A stretch of DNA of 29,037 bases, taken from assembly GCA_000969725.1 (NCBI GenBank), contig JXSR01S010220.1; one strand, written 5' to 3'. This DNA comes from Ophiothrix spiculata. Its lineage: Eukaryota; Echinodermata; Ophiuroidea; Amphilepidida; Ophiotrichidae. A model generated the notes under the pieces. It worked only from the letters and a program-made list of their open reading frames with translations, did not search any database and had not been told where the DNA came from. Positions 1 through 10,206 of this stretch are shown here, piece after piece; position 1 is the stretch's first letter, and every line of letters starts with the position of its first letter. Both the position numbers and the translations under genes were made by a program.

Positions 1-71
1 CTTCCCTTTCATTCGGCACAAATTTGCTGCATTTCATTAAGTAATATTGATCCCTACTTGTTTTTGTGTAG

Positions 72-680
72 GCTATCCAGCAGCTGACGTCTGACGGCAC
101 ACATGTAGTACTTCAGCCCGCCACAGCACATCAAGATGGATTAGGTACAACAATGCAAGCTACACTACAAGGTGAAGATGGACAGACCCAGATAGTCATG
201 GTCAATTTGGCTCCTGGGACAGTACTCACTGACGAAGACGGAAATGTATCTGTCACGTCAGGTGTAACCACTGATGGTGTTATCACAATGACATCTGCCG
301 GTAATGAAAACGAGATCTTTACAGAATCCGGCGAAGCCATTGCAATAGCGACCCAGGATGGTGTAGCAGTATCGACGGGTAATGAGACAATCCCATTGGC
401 TATTCAAGCTGCATCAGAGAATGTGACTTATGTTACTGAGGAAGCTGAGAATCAGGAGATTGTCATGGCAACAGAGGAGGCAGAGAATCAGGAGATTGCT
501 ATGGCGACGGCTCAGATGCAGGCGGTAACTGAGCAGATGAGTGGTGAGGCGGACATGAGTGGTGAGACGGACATTGCTCAGCCGTCAGTGGTGACCGCAA
601 CTGAAGAGGGTGACCCAGGGGAGGCCACTGTTACGACAATAGCCTATAGTGATATTTCACATACACTAACGACAACATGA
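72..680 (+). CDS. Last coding exon (3' partial gene) of an unidentified nuclear-regulator-like protein
   Basis: The exon opens after an acceptor (TTTTTGTGTAG, AG at 70-71). Phase 0 reading from GCT at 72 gives 202 residues to TGA at 678-680. The open frame runs through the ATG at 153, so that ATG is most likely internal. Composition is rich in Thr, Glu, Gln, Val and Ala, almost without Lys or Arg, and strongly acidic; it has no zinc finger, membrane segment or other fold I recognise. Motifs such as AIQQLTSDGTHVVLQP and DGQTQIVMVNLAPGTV resemble the glutamine/threonine-rich activation tails of C2H2 zinc-finger and similar transcription factors, but this is resemblance only. A 12-residue unit around ATEEAENQEI is directly repeated (about residues 120-143), followed by SGEADMSGETD. 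The gene converges with PIK3R4. Exon call is firm; identity is unknown. Confidence 0.75.
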   Translation, partial: AIQQLTSDGTHVVLQPATAHQDGLGTTMQATLQGEDGQTQIVMVNLAPGTVLTDEDGNVSVTSGVTTDGVITMTSAGNENEIFTESGEAIAIATQDGVAVSTGNETIPLAIQAASENVTYVTEEAENQEIVMATEEAENQEIAMATAQMQAVTEQMSGEADMSGETDIAQPSVVTATEEGDPGEATVTTIAYSDISHTLTTT

Positions 681-1153
681 TGTGACTAACAACTACATGA
701 ATATGACTTGCAAGCAAATCATTGCTTTGATGAAAATAAGAAAAATCTACATGGAACCAGGAAGTATCAGCTTGTTAGCCCATCGGAGGATAATGGATCA
801 AACTGCGAACGAGGTTGTCAAGCAGCCTCATAATCTCTTTTGACACCAAACAAATGCCATGGTTACAAAGTTAATCCTCAAAATTAATTTCTTAAAAGAT
901 CTTGGTCCTATTTTTCAAAATTAGTTTTCAAAGTCATATGAAAAATGACCACTCAAATGGTAGAATTATTAAATTTCAGCTGAATCGGTCAAACCGCTTT
1001 GATTTTATGGACAATTTTGTATTTCAAAGCTTGCTATACGTTTTTATGTAAAATTAATTATGATTACCATTATAAGACACATTTTCATATATATCTCCAA
1101 AACGAAACATAACTAGGCTGTAAAATTTTACATGGGTTATGAGAAAAATATGA
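681..1153 (+). other. Probable 3' UTR and flanking noncoding DNA
   Basis: AT-rich sequence directly after the stop codon of the left-hand gene. No canonical AATAAA was found close to the stop, so the transcript end cannot be placed. Confidence 0.4.
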
Positions 1154-1259
1154 GCAACATTTTGGTATCAAAATCTCAAAAAATTTGAAAAAACAGTTAA
1201 GGCAATCGGACGATGTTCCTTTTTTCAAATTTTTTTAGACTTTGGTACCAAAATGTTGC
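1154..1259. repeat. Hairpin-forming inverted repeat (short MITE)
   Basis: Two arms of about 40 bp: GCAACATTTTGGTATCAAAA from 1154 pairs with the arm ending TTTGGTACCAAAATGTTGC at 1259, and the inner parts (AAATTTGAAAAAA / TTTTTTCAAATTT) also pair. The loop is about 25 bp. It abuts the SINE that begins at about 1262. Confidence 0.7.
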
Positions 1260-1261
1260 AG

Positions 1262-1617
1262 ACAAGTTAGCTCAATAGGTAAGGCGCTCGCTTGCGGTGC
1301 GGAAGGTCCCGAGTTCGAACCCCGCTGGTGTGCTTGAAATTCCCTTGGACAAGGAACTAACTGCTAATTGTCTTGTGGAAACCCGTACGAAACTCGGGGA
1401 GCTGATCCGGGCAGCGATGGTACGTATGTGGGCTGATCAAGGTTCAGCGCCCCTAGAGGTTGTCGCAGAACCTGAAATGATGCTTGGTGTGGAATGGAGC
1501 TTACTTGGGCCACAGCTTACTTGGGCCACAGTGGTCAGCGAACACCTGTAAAGTGTGGTATTACAAATCTGGGAGGCATAGCGCACTATAAATCCCCAGT
1601 ATTTATTTATTTATTTA
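1262..1617 (+). mobile_element. tRNA-derived SINE
   Basis: The head has an internal RNA polymerase III promoter: A box TAGCTCAATAGG (1268-1279) and B box GAGTTCGAACCCC (from 1311), spaced as in a tRNA. A tRNA-unrelated body follows, with a short local duplication CTTACTTGGGCCACAG (1500-1530). The tail is GCGCACTATAAATCC followed by (ATTT)n at about 1600-1617. An 84-codon open frame inside it is incidental. Family assignment is not possible by eye. Confidence 0.8.
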
Positions 1618-1730
1618 ATGGTGCATGAAATATAAATTTTTCAGTCGCATAGTAGCTCGATCAAGCTGTGGATGAAAACATTGTGCACAATTAAACATTT
1701 GTGTCCCGTCATATCGAAAGGTACCTTAAG

Positions 1731-2018
1731 CAGGGTTCGTACGGTCCTTGAGAGTCCATGAAAATCCTTGAATTTGAAAACACCTTTTCAAGGCCTTGAA
1801 AGTCCTGGAAATTTGCACAGAGTCCTTGAAAGTCCTTGAAAATTGATAATTTATGGCTAACTGATCCCAAATTCAGCGAGTGGATTGATGTCGGCAGGAA
1901 CAAGAGTTCAGCATACTGCAAATTATGCTGTGGTAAGTCCTTGAAAATCATGCTTTTGGACCTTGAAAGTCATTGAAAAGTCCTTGAATTTTAAAGGCTC
2001 CAAGGTATACGAACCCTG
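1731..2018. mobile_element. Nested element with CAGGGTTCGTA termini and 6-bp target duplication
   Basis: Begins CAGGGTTCGTAC and ends TACGAACCCTG, flanked on both sides by CTTAAG (1725-1730 and 2019-2024). The undisturbed copy B reads ACCTTAAGGTCGG at this point, so the duplicated target is visible. The body is packed with variants of CCTTGAAAGTCC in both halves. The CAGGG ends recall hAT-type elements, but hAT usually makes 8-bp duplications, so the superfamily is left open. Confidence 0.8.
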
Positions 2019-2295
2019 CTTAAGGTCGGCATAGTAAATTACGAGATACGGGCCAATGAAGATGAGCATAGTCACAAATCACGTCCAAGGTCGAATTTCT
2101 CAATTTTATCAGAAACGTTACCTTTGAAGTGTATTCTATCATATTAATCAGGTTCCAACATCCAAAACATAAGACTAATGTTTTAAAAACTGAGATAACA
2201 ATCCTTTCTCCATTCAGAAACTTTAAACTCGATTTTCTCAGAACTATAGTTTTCTGAATAAACCCGATGCCTTTTACCAATTTGGATGTAACTTA

Positions 2296-2686
2296 GGCTG
2301 GGGTCAGAAGAATGACGAGGTCGCATCGACTACAATAAATGTTGCTCTTGTAATACGTCTGACCCGTATTTATTACAATAGGGTCTTCGTCGCATTAAAA
2401 AAACTGAACGACGACAATTTCCTTCGTTGAGATGGATTTATTGTAATAAAGTTGAAAGTAATGCGGTGAAAACCCTGTGTGACCCCACCTCGTAATTAAT
2501 TACAACATTGCATTACTATAGAATGCATGTTGAAAATGATGTGCTAATCCCATCTCGTAATTAATTACGACATTGTATTTATTGTAGTAAATGCGAGGTC
2601 GTTGTACGTGTGACCGCATGTCGTAATTAATTGTGACATTAAATTTATTGTAATAAATGAATGTCATCGTTGGTCTGACCCTGGCC
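2296..2686. mobile_element. Nested TTA-flanked MITE (PIF/Harbinger-like) with internal subrepeats
   Basis: TIRs GGCTGGGGTCAG and its inverted partner CTGACCCTGGCC are flanked by TTA (2293-2295 and 2687-2689). TTA/TAA duplications are characteristic of PIF/Harbinger elements. The interior contains three or more roughly 70-bp subrepeats centred on TCGTAATTAATTACGACATT, each itself palindromic. Inserted in copy A of family 1. No coding capacity. Confidence 0.75.
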
Positions 2687-3000
2687 TTAGTTGTGTTTTC
2701 CCTTGTGTAAACACAAAATCCATTAATCAAAAGCAAGGTGTCATTTAAAAGCTTCAAATATAATCTTTCAGATGAGACCCAAAAAAAAAAATCAATTTTC
2801 ATTTTTAAGGTACCTTTCGATATGACGGGTCACATTTGACAAATTGGACAAGTGTCAGATCGATGTAATACTTTAAGCAAAACTTTTATATCAAGAGAGG
2901 AGCAGATTTGGGAATTAATAACAATCCAACATTTTCTTCAAAGTAAAATATAAAATCAGTAGCTCTTGAAGATTTCTGCCATTAAATACTAAACCACTGC

Positions 3001-3289
3001 TTAACCCTTTGAACCCTTGCCATTCCACATGTATCTGTACCGCTGACCGGGCCAACCCAAAAGTTAAAAAACACAATATACCCCGTAACTTACTTTGATT
3101 TCCCTTGCTTTACTTGTTCATTTTATAGTAAGTTTGAATTGTTCCAATAACAACCAACATATTTGACATTTACTTTGTAGTCTATGCGGACGAAGCCACA
3201 TTTAGAACAAATAAAAATCATCGGTTCATTGGGTATACGGTGATGTACATGTGAGGTGGTATACCGGCTCATAAGGTTCAAAGGGTTAA
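3001..3289. mobile_element. piggyBac-like MITE with TTAA target site
   Basis: Perfect 15-bp inverted ends TTAACCCTTTGAACC (3001) and GGTTCAAAGGGTTAA (ending 3289). TTAA duplication with CCCTTTG-type termini fits the piggyBac group. Internal sequence of about 260 bp has no coding capacity. Confidence 0.8.
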
Positions 3290-4485
3290 TACTGCAAACT
3301 TTCCCCCTAGGAGATGCTCCTGGACTTGTCCCAGTTTATTAATATTATGTATGATTGGGTGTTCTCTCCTATTAGGACACACACCACTAATAAAGGATTT
3401 TTGCCCGTACAGAGCAATGCAGGAGCATGTGTTTTGTTGCCTTCTCTAAAGTAAAAGCTTCAAACATGACGGGAACTAAATTTTTGATTAAATGTCTTTT
3501 TAATCATGTTCTGTGTAGTCCGGCTGGTTAAAGATGACTATAACTTTGCTGGATTTCTAAAATTTGAGTGCAGACTTTCAGTGTCTATAGAAGTTTTGAA
3601 GTGAGTTAGAGAAAATGAAATTTTGAACATGTCCCTATATTCGAGGTGACCTTGGCAAAAATTATCAAGGTTACCCTAATATTTTTTCACTTTGTGGGCT
3701 CATTTTGATCATAATCTCAAAATAAATACAAGAGTTGAAGCAACCAGTAGCTTTATAGCCAAGATATCCGCCATGATCTGGAGGTTGTTTTTCATAGGAA
3801 TGAATAGGCGATCTATTTGGTGGTGTGCGTTCGTAAGGTTTTTAGGATTGCGCCAATTTGACTAATCTTGACAAAGTTGAAAAGGAGCTTGCATCCAAAT
3901 AATAAACTGACGCAAAAAATTGGCCAGTTACAGCAAGAAAAAGCACCTTTCTCACCGATTTCCAAGAACCTGTTGTGCCAATATTCACGGCTCCTGCGAC
4001 ATATTGGCGCGCATAGCAGGAAAAATGATTGTGTGTCGCTTATCTCACACAACTAGATGGGATGGTTTGTGAATCAAATTTTAATTTTGTTTATGAACAT
4101 TGAACATGTAATCTATATGTATAAATGATATTTATTTTTTGTACGATTTAAGTGAAATATAAAAAGAATACAAGTAAGGTTCCGCGTGTAGAAAATATAT
4201 TGTTAATTTTGTTTGCAGTTTTGAAATCTGCAGTCATTTTTTTTTTGAATGTTTATTTTCAAGCAAATGAATTTTGAATAAACTACAAGTGGACCAAATA
4301 TCTATCACAAAGTTTGTCAAAGTCATTGGGCATTTGTGACTCATCATCAAACGGCTCATCATATCAAAACAAAGCTCTTATCTGCCTTCACTTGTGTCTC
4401 ATTCACAAAAACTATATTAAAAGCAGCTAGTGATTAATTTGTCATTGTCTACGATCAATATAGATAGGTACCTGTGCGGAGTAAC
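3290..4485. other. Intergenic stretch without recognisable gene
   Basis: AT-rich DNA. Only short chance reading frames on either strand, no splice-bounded conserved exon, no RNA gene and no clear repeat boundary seen. Confidence 0.5.
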
Positions 4486-4487
4486 TA

Positions 4488-5780
4488 CAGGGTGTCCCAA
4501 AAAAAAACTTGCAATCTTTGCGTGCAATTTTCAGGTTTAACGGACAGTCAGAATGTTAACATTGCATTTTATAGTCCATGAATTGAACTTTCAGATACCG
4601 TTGTTTCATTTCAATCGGTAGGCCTAGTGTGCAACAAAAGTTTTTCAATGTAACCAATTTCACAATTTCTCTTGAATGCAGTTATATTGAGTAATGTCCT
4701 TGATCTGCTCATTCAACCGTAAAAATGTTTACTATTTTTTTATGAACTTGCTATCTTTTATCTCTGCTGAAAAAATGAACAATTTTGATGAAAAAATGAC
4801 AGATATGATAAATTTTCCAAGATGACCCCTGCTTATGAGCAAAAATCATGAAATTGGACCAGACAAAAATCCACTCAAATATTTGATTAATTTACCTCAC
4901 TTTTGTTGTACACTACCCATTGAAATCTGAAATTTCAATGCATGGACTATAAAATGCAATGTGTACTTACTTTCTGAATGTCCATTAGGCCCAAAAAAAA
5001 TAAATTGTTATGTTGCCCTCAGCGACCGACCCTATTAAAAAAAAAATTGTTATGTTGCCCTCAGCGACCGACCCTATTCAAAAACAGGCGGTGGCGGACA
5101 CGATAAATAGCATCCACTAGATTTAGGGACGAGGGATTTCTAAAACGCAAATTTAGGGTACGATTTACGTGTATTTCTATTGGGTCACGTGACTCCAGTA
5201 TTGAAGAAAAAAATTCCCAAGATCATATTTTTACCTTTCCTCAAAAAAATACAAAAGTGTTCTTATAGTTATCAACATAATTATGTCATTCCAAATCTGT
5301 TGGGGTTCACGCGTGAACCCCACTTTTTATATATTATCATATTTTTTTTCCGATTACGAAAATAATTTGAGTGATCATCCCGGAAGAAGTATTTTTCCAC
5401 GAATCCCAACGGCTTCACATCAAAGGCGGTATAGGACATGACGTCACCGGGGATCGGCTATGATACCGTATACCGTCCGGCAACCAGTAACAGTTGCCAC
5501 GACCACCCTCCTCTGTTCAAAAATTTAAAAAAAATATTAGGGTCGGGAAAGCACCTAATTTTGCTCAGATTGGGTGTTTTTTAGAAAATATTGTGAAAAT
5601 AGTGGAAAATGCACCCGAATTTGGTACTTTAGGTGCTTTTTAAAAAAATAATTAAAAAAAAATATATATTTTCCGACCGACCAACTCGATTTTTCAGAAA
5701 TCCCATGTGAGGGCAACACAACAATTAATTTTTTTTGGCCTTAAACCTAAGAAAATGCAAGTGTTTTCTGGGACACCCTA
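4488..5780. mobile_element. mariner-like palindromic MITE (family 2), copy A, interrupted
   Basis: Ends CAGGGTGTCCC (4488) and GGGACACCCTA (ending 5780) lie between TA dinucleotides (4486-4487, 5781-5782), as expected for Tc1/mariner-type insertion. The arms are long inverted repeats: TTGCATTTTATAGTCCATG (from 4563) has its complement at about 4938-4960. A second element (4988-5740) sits in the right arm. Relative of the truncated element at 25055. Confidence 0.8.
4988..5740. mobile_element. Nested TTA-flanked element (PIF/Harbinger-like), 753 bp
   Basis: Inverted ends GGCCCAAAAAAAATAAATTG and (complement of the right end) GGCCAAAAAAAATTAATTG, extending to TTGTTATGTTGCCCTCA. Flanked by TTA at 4985-4987 and 5741-5743. 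The left end carries a 43-bp direct duplication containing GCCCTCAGCGACCGACCC. No credible transposase frame. Confidence 0.8.
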
Positions 5781-5782
5781 TA

Positions 5783-7456
5783 TTAATTGATTTAAGAAAC
5801 TTGCTCATTTGGGACATGCTGATCATAGCCATTGTTCCCAGTTTAATTAGCTTTTGTTTGTGGCAGCAATTCGTGAACGCGTACTCAAAGTTGTAAGCGT
5901 AGATGCGGACCGATTTCACCTTGAAAATGTACGGTCACGTGAGAGACGACTGTGTTTTGCTACATTCGACACGTTCACGAATTAAATCCACCAACAATAC
6001 TTGAGACACCTACAAATTCTGCCAAAATACAGAGGTGCCGCCGAATGCTTGATTTGAATTCCAACAAATCCAGATACAAGTGCAGGCAGACAGGCAGCCT
6101 GTTTTGCTATGACAAGACGCATTTTTATGTATGGAAAGTGACTTAATCTTGAACACAATCATAAGATCCCTTCCACATGATTTCCCTTTGTGTCGTTCTT
6201 CAAATTAAAATGCACTGAAACTTTCTTTAAAACATTGATCCTTCATTGAACTAAGTAAATCCTCATTGGAGATTTTATTGATTTGTTCATTCTAGTTCGG
6301 AGCTTGATCTAGCCATACACATTTGAATTTCCAAGATAAAAGCCCTTAGGTTGATCAGTGCATTTGAGGCCATCTCTTCAAATTTGCATGCAAAGGATCA
6401 TTCTGAGGCTGGCCAGTCAAGTGAAATGTTATAAGCAGACGTGACCAGAGTTTTTCAAAACACCCGGTAAAGGGCAATTTTTTTCTGAAGCCAAAATATA
6501 CCCTTTTTCTAGAATTCACACCGTAAATGGAGATTTTAACGATACTGTTTTCACACTAGGGTTTGAAAAATTACCCTATTCCTTGAAAATGACTGTTTTT
6601 AATGCCCTAAAGGGTGTCACCTTAATTCACCATTCAATCCTCATAAACAACCCTAATTTACCTTTTTCTTGGTCATGCCTGGTAACAACATTATACTTGA
6701 CTGGCCCCAGGGAGCATTGCCTTGGTCTTTCAACTATTCAGAGTGAGATAATTTTCATAAGGCCAATTGGTGATACAGGGGCATCGGAAGAAAAAGTGGT
6801 GCCGCCACTGGTAAAACTTAAGTGGTGCTGCCTGTAACCCATTAGTTATCAAAAATAAGTAAACAACTAAGCCGCAGAAGAAAGTAGTTACTAAAAACGA
6901 ATGCTAGGACCATAACAAAACCCATTAAATTAATTAATTTTCATTTTTTCTGGCTGAAAAGTGGTACGGCCAAAGCCCACATGGTTCCAACGCCCCTGTG
7001 GTGGTATTATTTCAGTATTCATAATATGGTTGATTTCATGGAACTATTTGCCCAGAAAATAGCGATGTCTTCAGCGTATAAAGTGACTTATAATCTGTTA
7101 AGATTTTTGATGTACAGGCTAAAAAGCAAGGGCCACAGATTGAACCCTGAGGAACACCCCAAATGAGCTGCCCTCTGCTTTTCAGAGTAGTCGCATTTCT
7201 GGATTATGGAAATTTACAAAAATATCTCTGGGAAATGTCATAATAAGGAATAAAAATCACTAATTTAGCAAGTTATATCATAGGGGCAATTAATTGGCAG
7301 TTCAATATTTTGATTCCTAGATAATTTTGGTGCATTTAACTGTCCAATATCTGGACATCGCCTTTCATGGCGGTCTTCACAGGAAAGCTAGGTAGTAATG
7401 TCCATGGAACTGAAAGCCTCCACGATACAGCACTGTCCTCCATCAGGTAATAAGAT
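5783..7456. other. Intergenic stretch without recognisable gene
   Basis: Only short unsupported reading frames on both strands. No exon, RNA gene or bounded repeat could be defended. Confidence 0.5.
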
Positions 7457-7764
7457 AACCTGTTGTTTTGTGCAAGATTACTTGATGATGAACACTGCTA
7501 TTTTGTGAAACTCTTTCTTATATCCTGATGAAGAATAGTACTATTTTGTGAAACTATAAATATCAGATGAAGAAAAGTTTATTTTTTGAAAGTGTTCTTT
7601 TTTCCTGATGAAGAAGAGTTCTATTTTGTGAAAGCGTCTCTTATTAATTATCCGATGAAGAGCAGTTCTATTTTGAATTTTGTGAAACTTGCTCTTATTA
7701 TCTGATGAACAACAGTTCTATTTTGTGAAAGCTTCTCTTATTACCTGATGATGAACAGGACTAG
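7457..7764. repeat. Degenerate minisatellite, about 45-bp unit
   Basis: Seven imperfect units built on CTGATGAAGAACAG, then TTCTATTTTGTGAAA, then a CT-rich stretch (TCTCTTATTA). Unit length varies by several bases, so the array is old. Confidence 0.75.
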
Positions 7765-8640
7765 TTTTTAATATTTATGATATGTGCTTGTTATAATAGT
7801 TGCCCGATATGGTTGAAGTTCAGTAACTTAAACTAGATTTTGTGAGCTTTGGAAAAACACTCAATTGTTTATAAGCGTTCATGTCGAACGAGCTCGCTTT
7901 ATTTTTAAAATATTTGCAACTACCATGTTATAAAGATTAAAATTAACCTCAATAAACTTTAAAACATAACGGGCAGGAGTCAACTTATGGTCCTTTAAAA
8001 GGTTATCATGAAGTAAATGCATTGAAAGCTCCGTAGCACAAAATGAAAGTTGCTGCAGTTACGGTCTTTTCAACAGTCACAAATTGTGTTCAAATGCGCT
8101 TAATGAAAGTTGCTTGGAGAGGGTGGACCAGGCCAAACCAAGATTGGAAAGATAAGTTGATAAAGTCATAATTTTTACGTCATTACATTTTCAATAATCA
8201 ATTTATTGCTACTTGCAGGTGACTTGAGTACACTCATATTTTCAAACAAACGACAAGTATATGATTATTTGACAATATACATTTATTTTCCAATATAATC
8301 TTTATCTATATAAATCTTCATTATACATGTGTTAATGAGTTTGTACCTTGCTAATAACCGATCAATTCCACCTGTGTCAGGCTCAAGATTTCACAGGTTA
8401 TTGACATAAAACACATTAGTCATTAATACATATGTGTGAAAGTATACCTCGCGTTTTGAAGGTCAATTGCGCCGGTAAGTGCAATTATTCACGGGTAATT
8501 GATTGCGTTTTGCCATCATACACTTTAGTAATCAGTAACGTTAAAATCGAATTGCGACATTTTTTACTGCCAGATGTTGAGTGGACTGCCGTGTATTTCG
8601 ATCTATAAAGATTGTAAAAAGAAAGTATGACATATTATAT
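7765..8640. other. Intergenic stretch without recognisable gene
   Basis: AT-rich, no long reading frame on either strand, no bounded repeat recognised. Confidence 0.45.
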
Positions 8641-9070
8641 GTGACCCGTCATATCGAAAGGTACCTTAAGGTCGGCAAAAACAAAATTGATTTTTTGGTC
8701 TCATCTGAAAGCTGAGATTTTAAGCTTTAAAATGACACCTTGATTTTGGTTATTGGATGTTCGGTTGCGAAGTTACACCCAATTTGGTAAAAGGCATCGG
8801 GCTGATTCGGAAAACTATAGTTCTGAGAAAATCGAGTTTAAAGTTTTTGTACTTAGTAAATCTTGAATGGCGAGAGGATTTTTAGCTTGGTTTTTAATAC
8901 ATTTTTCTTATGTTTTGGATGTTGGAACCTGATTAATATGATAGAATACACTTCAATGATAACCTTTCTGATGAAATTAGAAATTCGACCTTGGACGTGA
9001 TTTTTTCAATGGCCAGTATCTCGTAATGTACTATGCCGGTATTAAGGTACCTTTCGATATGACGATCCAC
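8641..9070. mobile_element. MITE family 1, copy B (uninterrupted)
   Basis: 430 bp bounded by CCGTCATATCGAAAGGTACC (from 8646) and its inverted copy GGTACCTTTCGATATGACG (ending 9063). It lies in opposite orientation to copy A at 1701-2833 and gives the empty-site sequence for both insertions in that copy. Confidence 0.85.
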
Positions 9071-9170
9071 ATATATCATTCGAAAGCTGATATTATAGAG
9101 AATTAAAATATGTCAAACTCAATTTTGAAAATTGCGACTTTCCGCTCATTTTGCCAGAGCACCACTCAAA

Positions 9171-9863
9171 TGTGACAATCCATCACAATCCCCCAGTAAA
9201 GTCAGCCCTGGGTCAACCAGAATTCATCTTCAGTTTGTTATAAAATGACACTTGTTTCAAATTCACATGGCACCCTGAAGTTAAGTTACAATTCTTTAAA
9301 GCATGACATGTGAGAATACCTTGAACTGAGAAAATGTTCATTTAAAGCAATACTATAAGATTTTGACCAAAATGGTTTATATTAAAAACAAAAGAAAAAA
9401 TGAAGGAATGTGACGTTCTAAAAGCATTTTCGAGTGTATTTTCTCAAAAAATTGTTTTGCCACCGAAAAATGAATAAAAGCACATGCATGCTTTCCTATA
9501 CTAATGCATGTGGAATTTAATTCGGGATCCCAAATTTAATTCAACAAATGACCATAACAGGAATTAATATCTACCCAAAACAATACCAATTGGCTAAAAA
9601 AAATCAAAAGTCATCGGTGATAGTGGGCGCTTCATTTTTAACACTTTATATAGTATTGCTTTAAGTTTTCATATTATGCACATGCGACTCCATTTTGAAA
9701 ATAGAAGAAAAGTGATATTTTCTAGGAGTTTTAAAAGGTATGAGTATTTCAAATCTGCAAATATCTCTATTTTATCAGGCTATTGTGACTTTATGGGTGT
9801 ATTTTGTACTATAGCTCAAAAAAGACAAAAATGCCAACTTAACTGGAGGTTGGTGATGTCACA
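9171..9863. mobile_element. MITE family 3, copy A, split by a TTAA element
   Basis: Starts TGTGACAATCCATCACA and runs parallel to the complement of the intronic copy at 23726-24032: CCAGTAAAGTC, CTTGTTTCAAATTCA and CTGAGAAAATGT are shared in order. After the insert at 9346-9660 it resumes (CATATTATGCACAT, ATAGCTCAAAAAA) and ends near GGTGATGTCACA at about 9863. Divergence from the second copy is substantial. Confidence 0.7.
9346..9660. mobile_element. Nested TTAA-flanked MITE, 315 bp
   Basis: TIR AGCAATACTATA at 9346 and its complement TATAGTATTGCT ending 9660, with TTAA on both sides (9342-9345, 9661-9664). Target preference fits the piggyBac or Kolobok type. No coding capacity. Confidence 0.85.
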
Positions 9864-9959
9864 TGTAAGAATTAATTTTATTTTCAGTATATTTTGAGGG
9901 ATTTTTATGCTTTTCCTGTTTCATAACAGTGCATTCCCATACCTGCATACTTTTTTTTG

Positions 9960-10090
9960 CAGGCCCGTAATTAAAGGGGGTGTGTCGCACCCCCAGAATA
10001 TGTCAATGTACCTAAAAGGTCCGCCATGGAGTACAAAGTGGTCCACAAACAGGACCACCCAAAACCCCATCATAATGGGAGGGTTTTTTT
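9960..10090. repeat. Repeat-like segment with strong GC hairpin
   Basis: GGGGGTG (9976-9982) and CACCCCC (9988-9994) form a perfect 7-bp stem over TGTCG, following GCAGGCCCGTAATTAAA. This lead sequence looks like the end of a dispersed repeat, but no second boundary can be fixed. It lies beyond the PIK3R4 stop codon and could be in its 3' UTR. Confidence 0.35.
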
Positions 10091-10112
10091 GTGTGTAAAA
10101 TAGTACATAGAA

Positions 10113-10190
10113 CGTTGATGTCTAGAATGCAGCAATATCAGTTATAATATCCCGGTGTCCACTGGGCACCTCGTCAGGAGTCTTACAGAT
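10113..10190 (-). pseudogene. Decayed partial duplicate of the PIK3R4 last exon
   Basis: On the minus strand this segment reads KTPDEVPSGHRDIITDIAAF and then a stop, closely matching KSPDQVPSGHRDIITDIAAF in the true last exon 151 bp upstream (10264-10341). The shared block GCAATATCAGTTATAATATC begins at 10132 here and 10283 there. It lies after the true stop codon, so it is untranslated 3' sequence or an abandoned alternative terminal exon. Confidence 0.8.
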
Positions 10191-10206
10191 TGCAACATCA
10201 CCATAA

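Larger units (their letters stand above)
1701..2833. mobile_element. TIR DNA transposon (MITE family 1), copy A, interrupted twice
   Basis: Ends are inverted copies of CCGTCATATCGAAAGGTACC (about 1705 and again inverted near 2826). The body is a reverse-oriented relative of the uninterrupted 430-bp copy at 8641-9070: for example CCCGATGCCTTTTACCAA here is the complement of TTGGTAAAAGGCATCGGG there. Two other elements (1731-2018 and 2296-2686) split it. No transposase reading frame, so it is non-autonomous. Confidence 0.85.

Noticed and set aside
1262-1335. Functional tRNA gene
   Set aside because: A and B boxes are present, but the sequence continues into a SINE body and no clean acceptor stem forms.
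1297-1551. 84-codon plus-strand open frame
   Set aside because: Lies wholly inside a tRNA-derived SINE and starts within its pol III promoter region.
3813-4056. Overlapping 60-80-codon frames on both strands
   Set aside because: No conservation signal, splice context or motif; compatible with chance.
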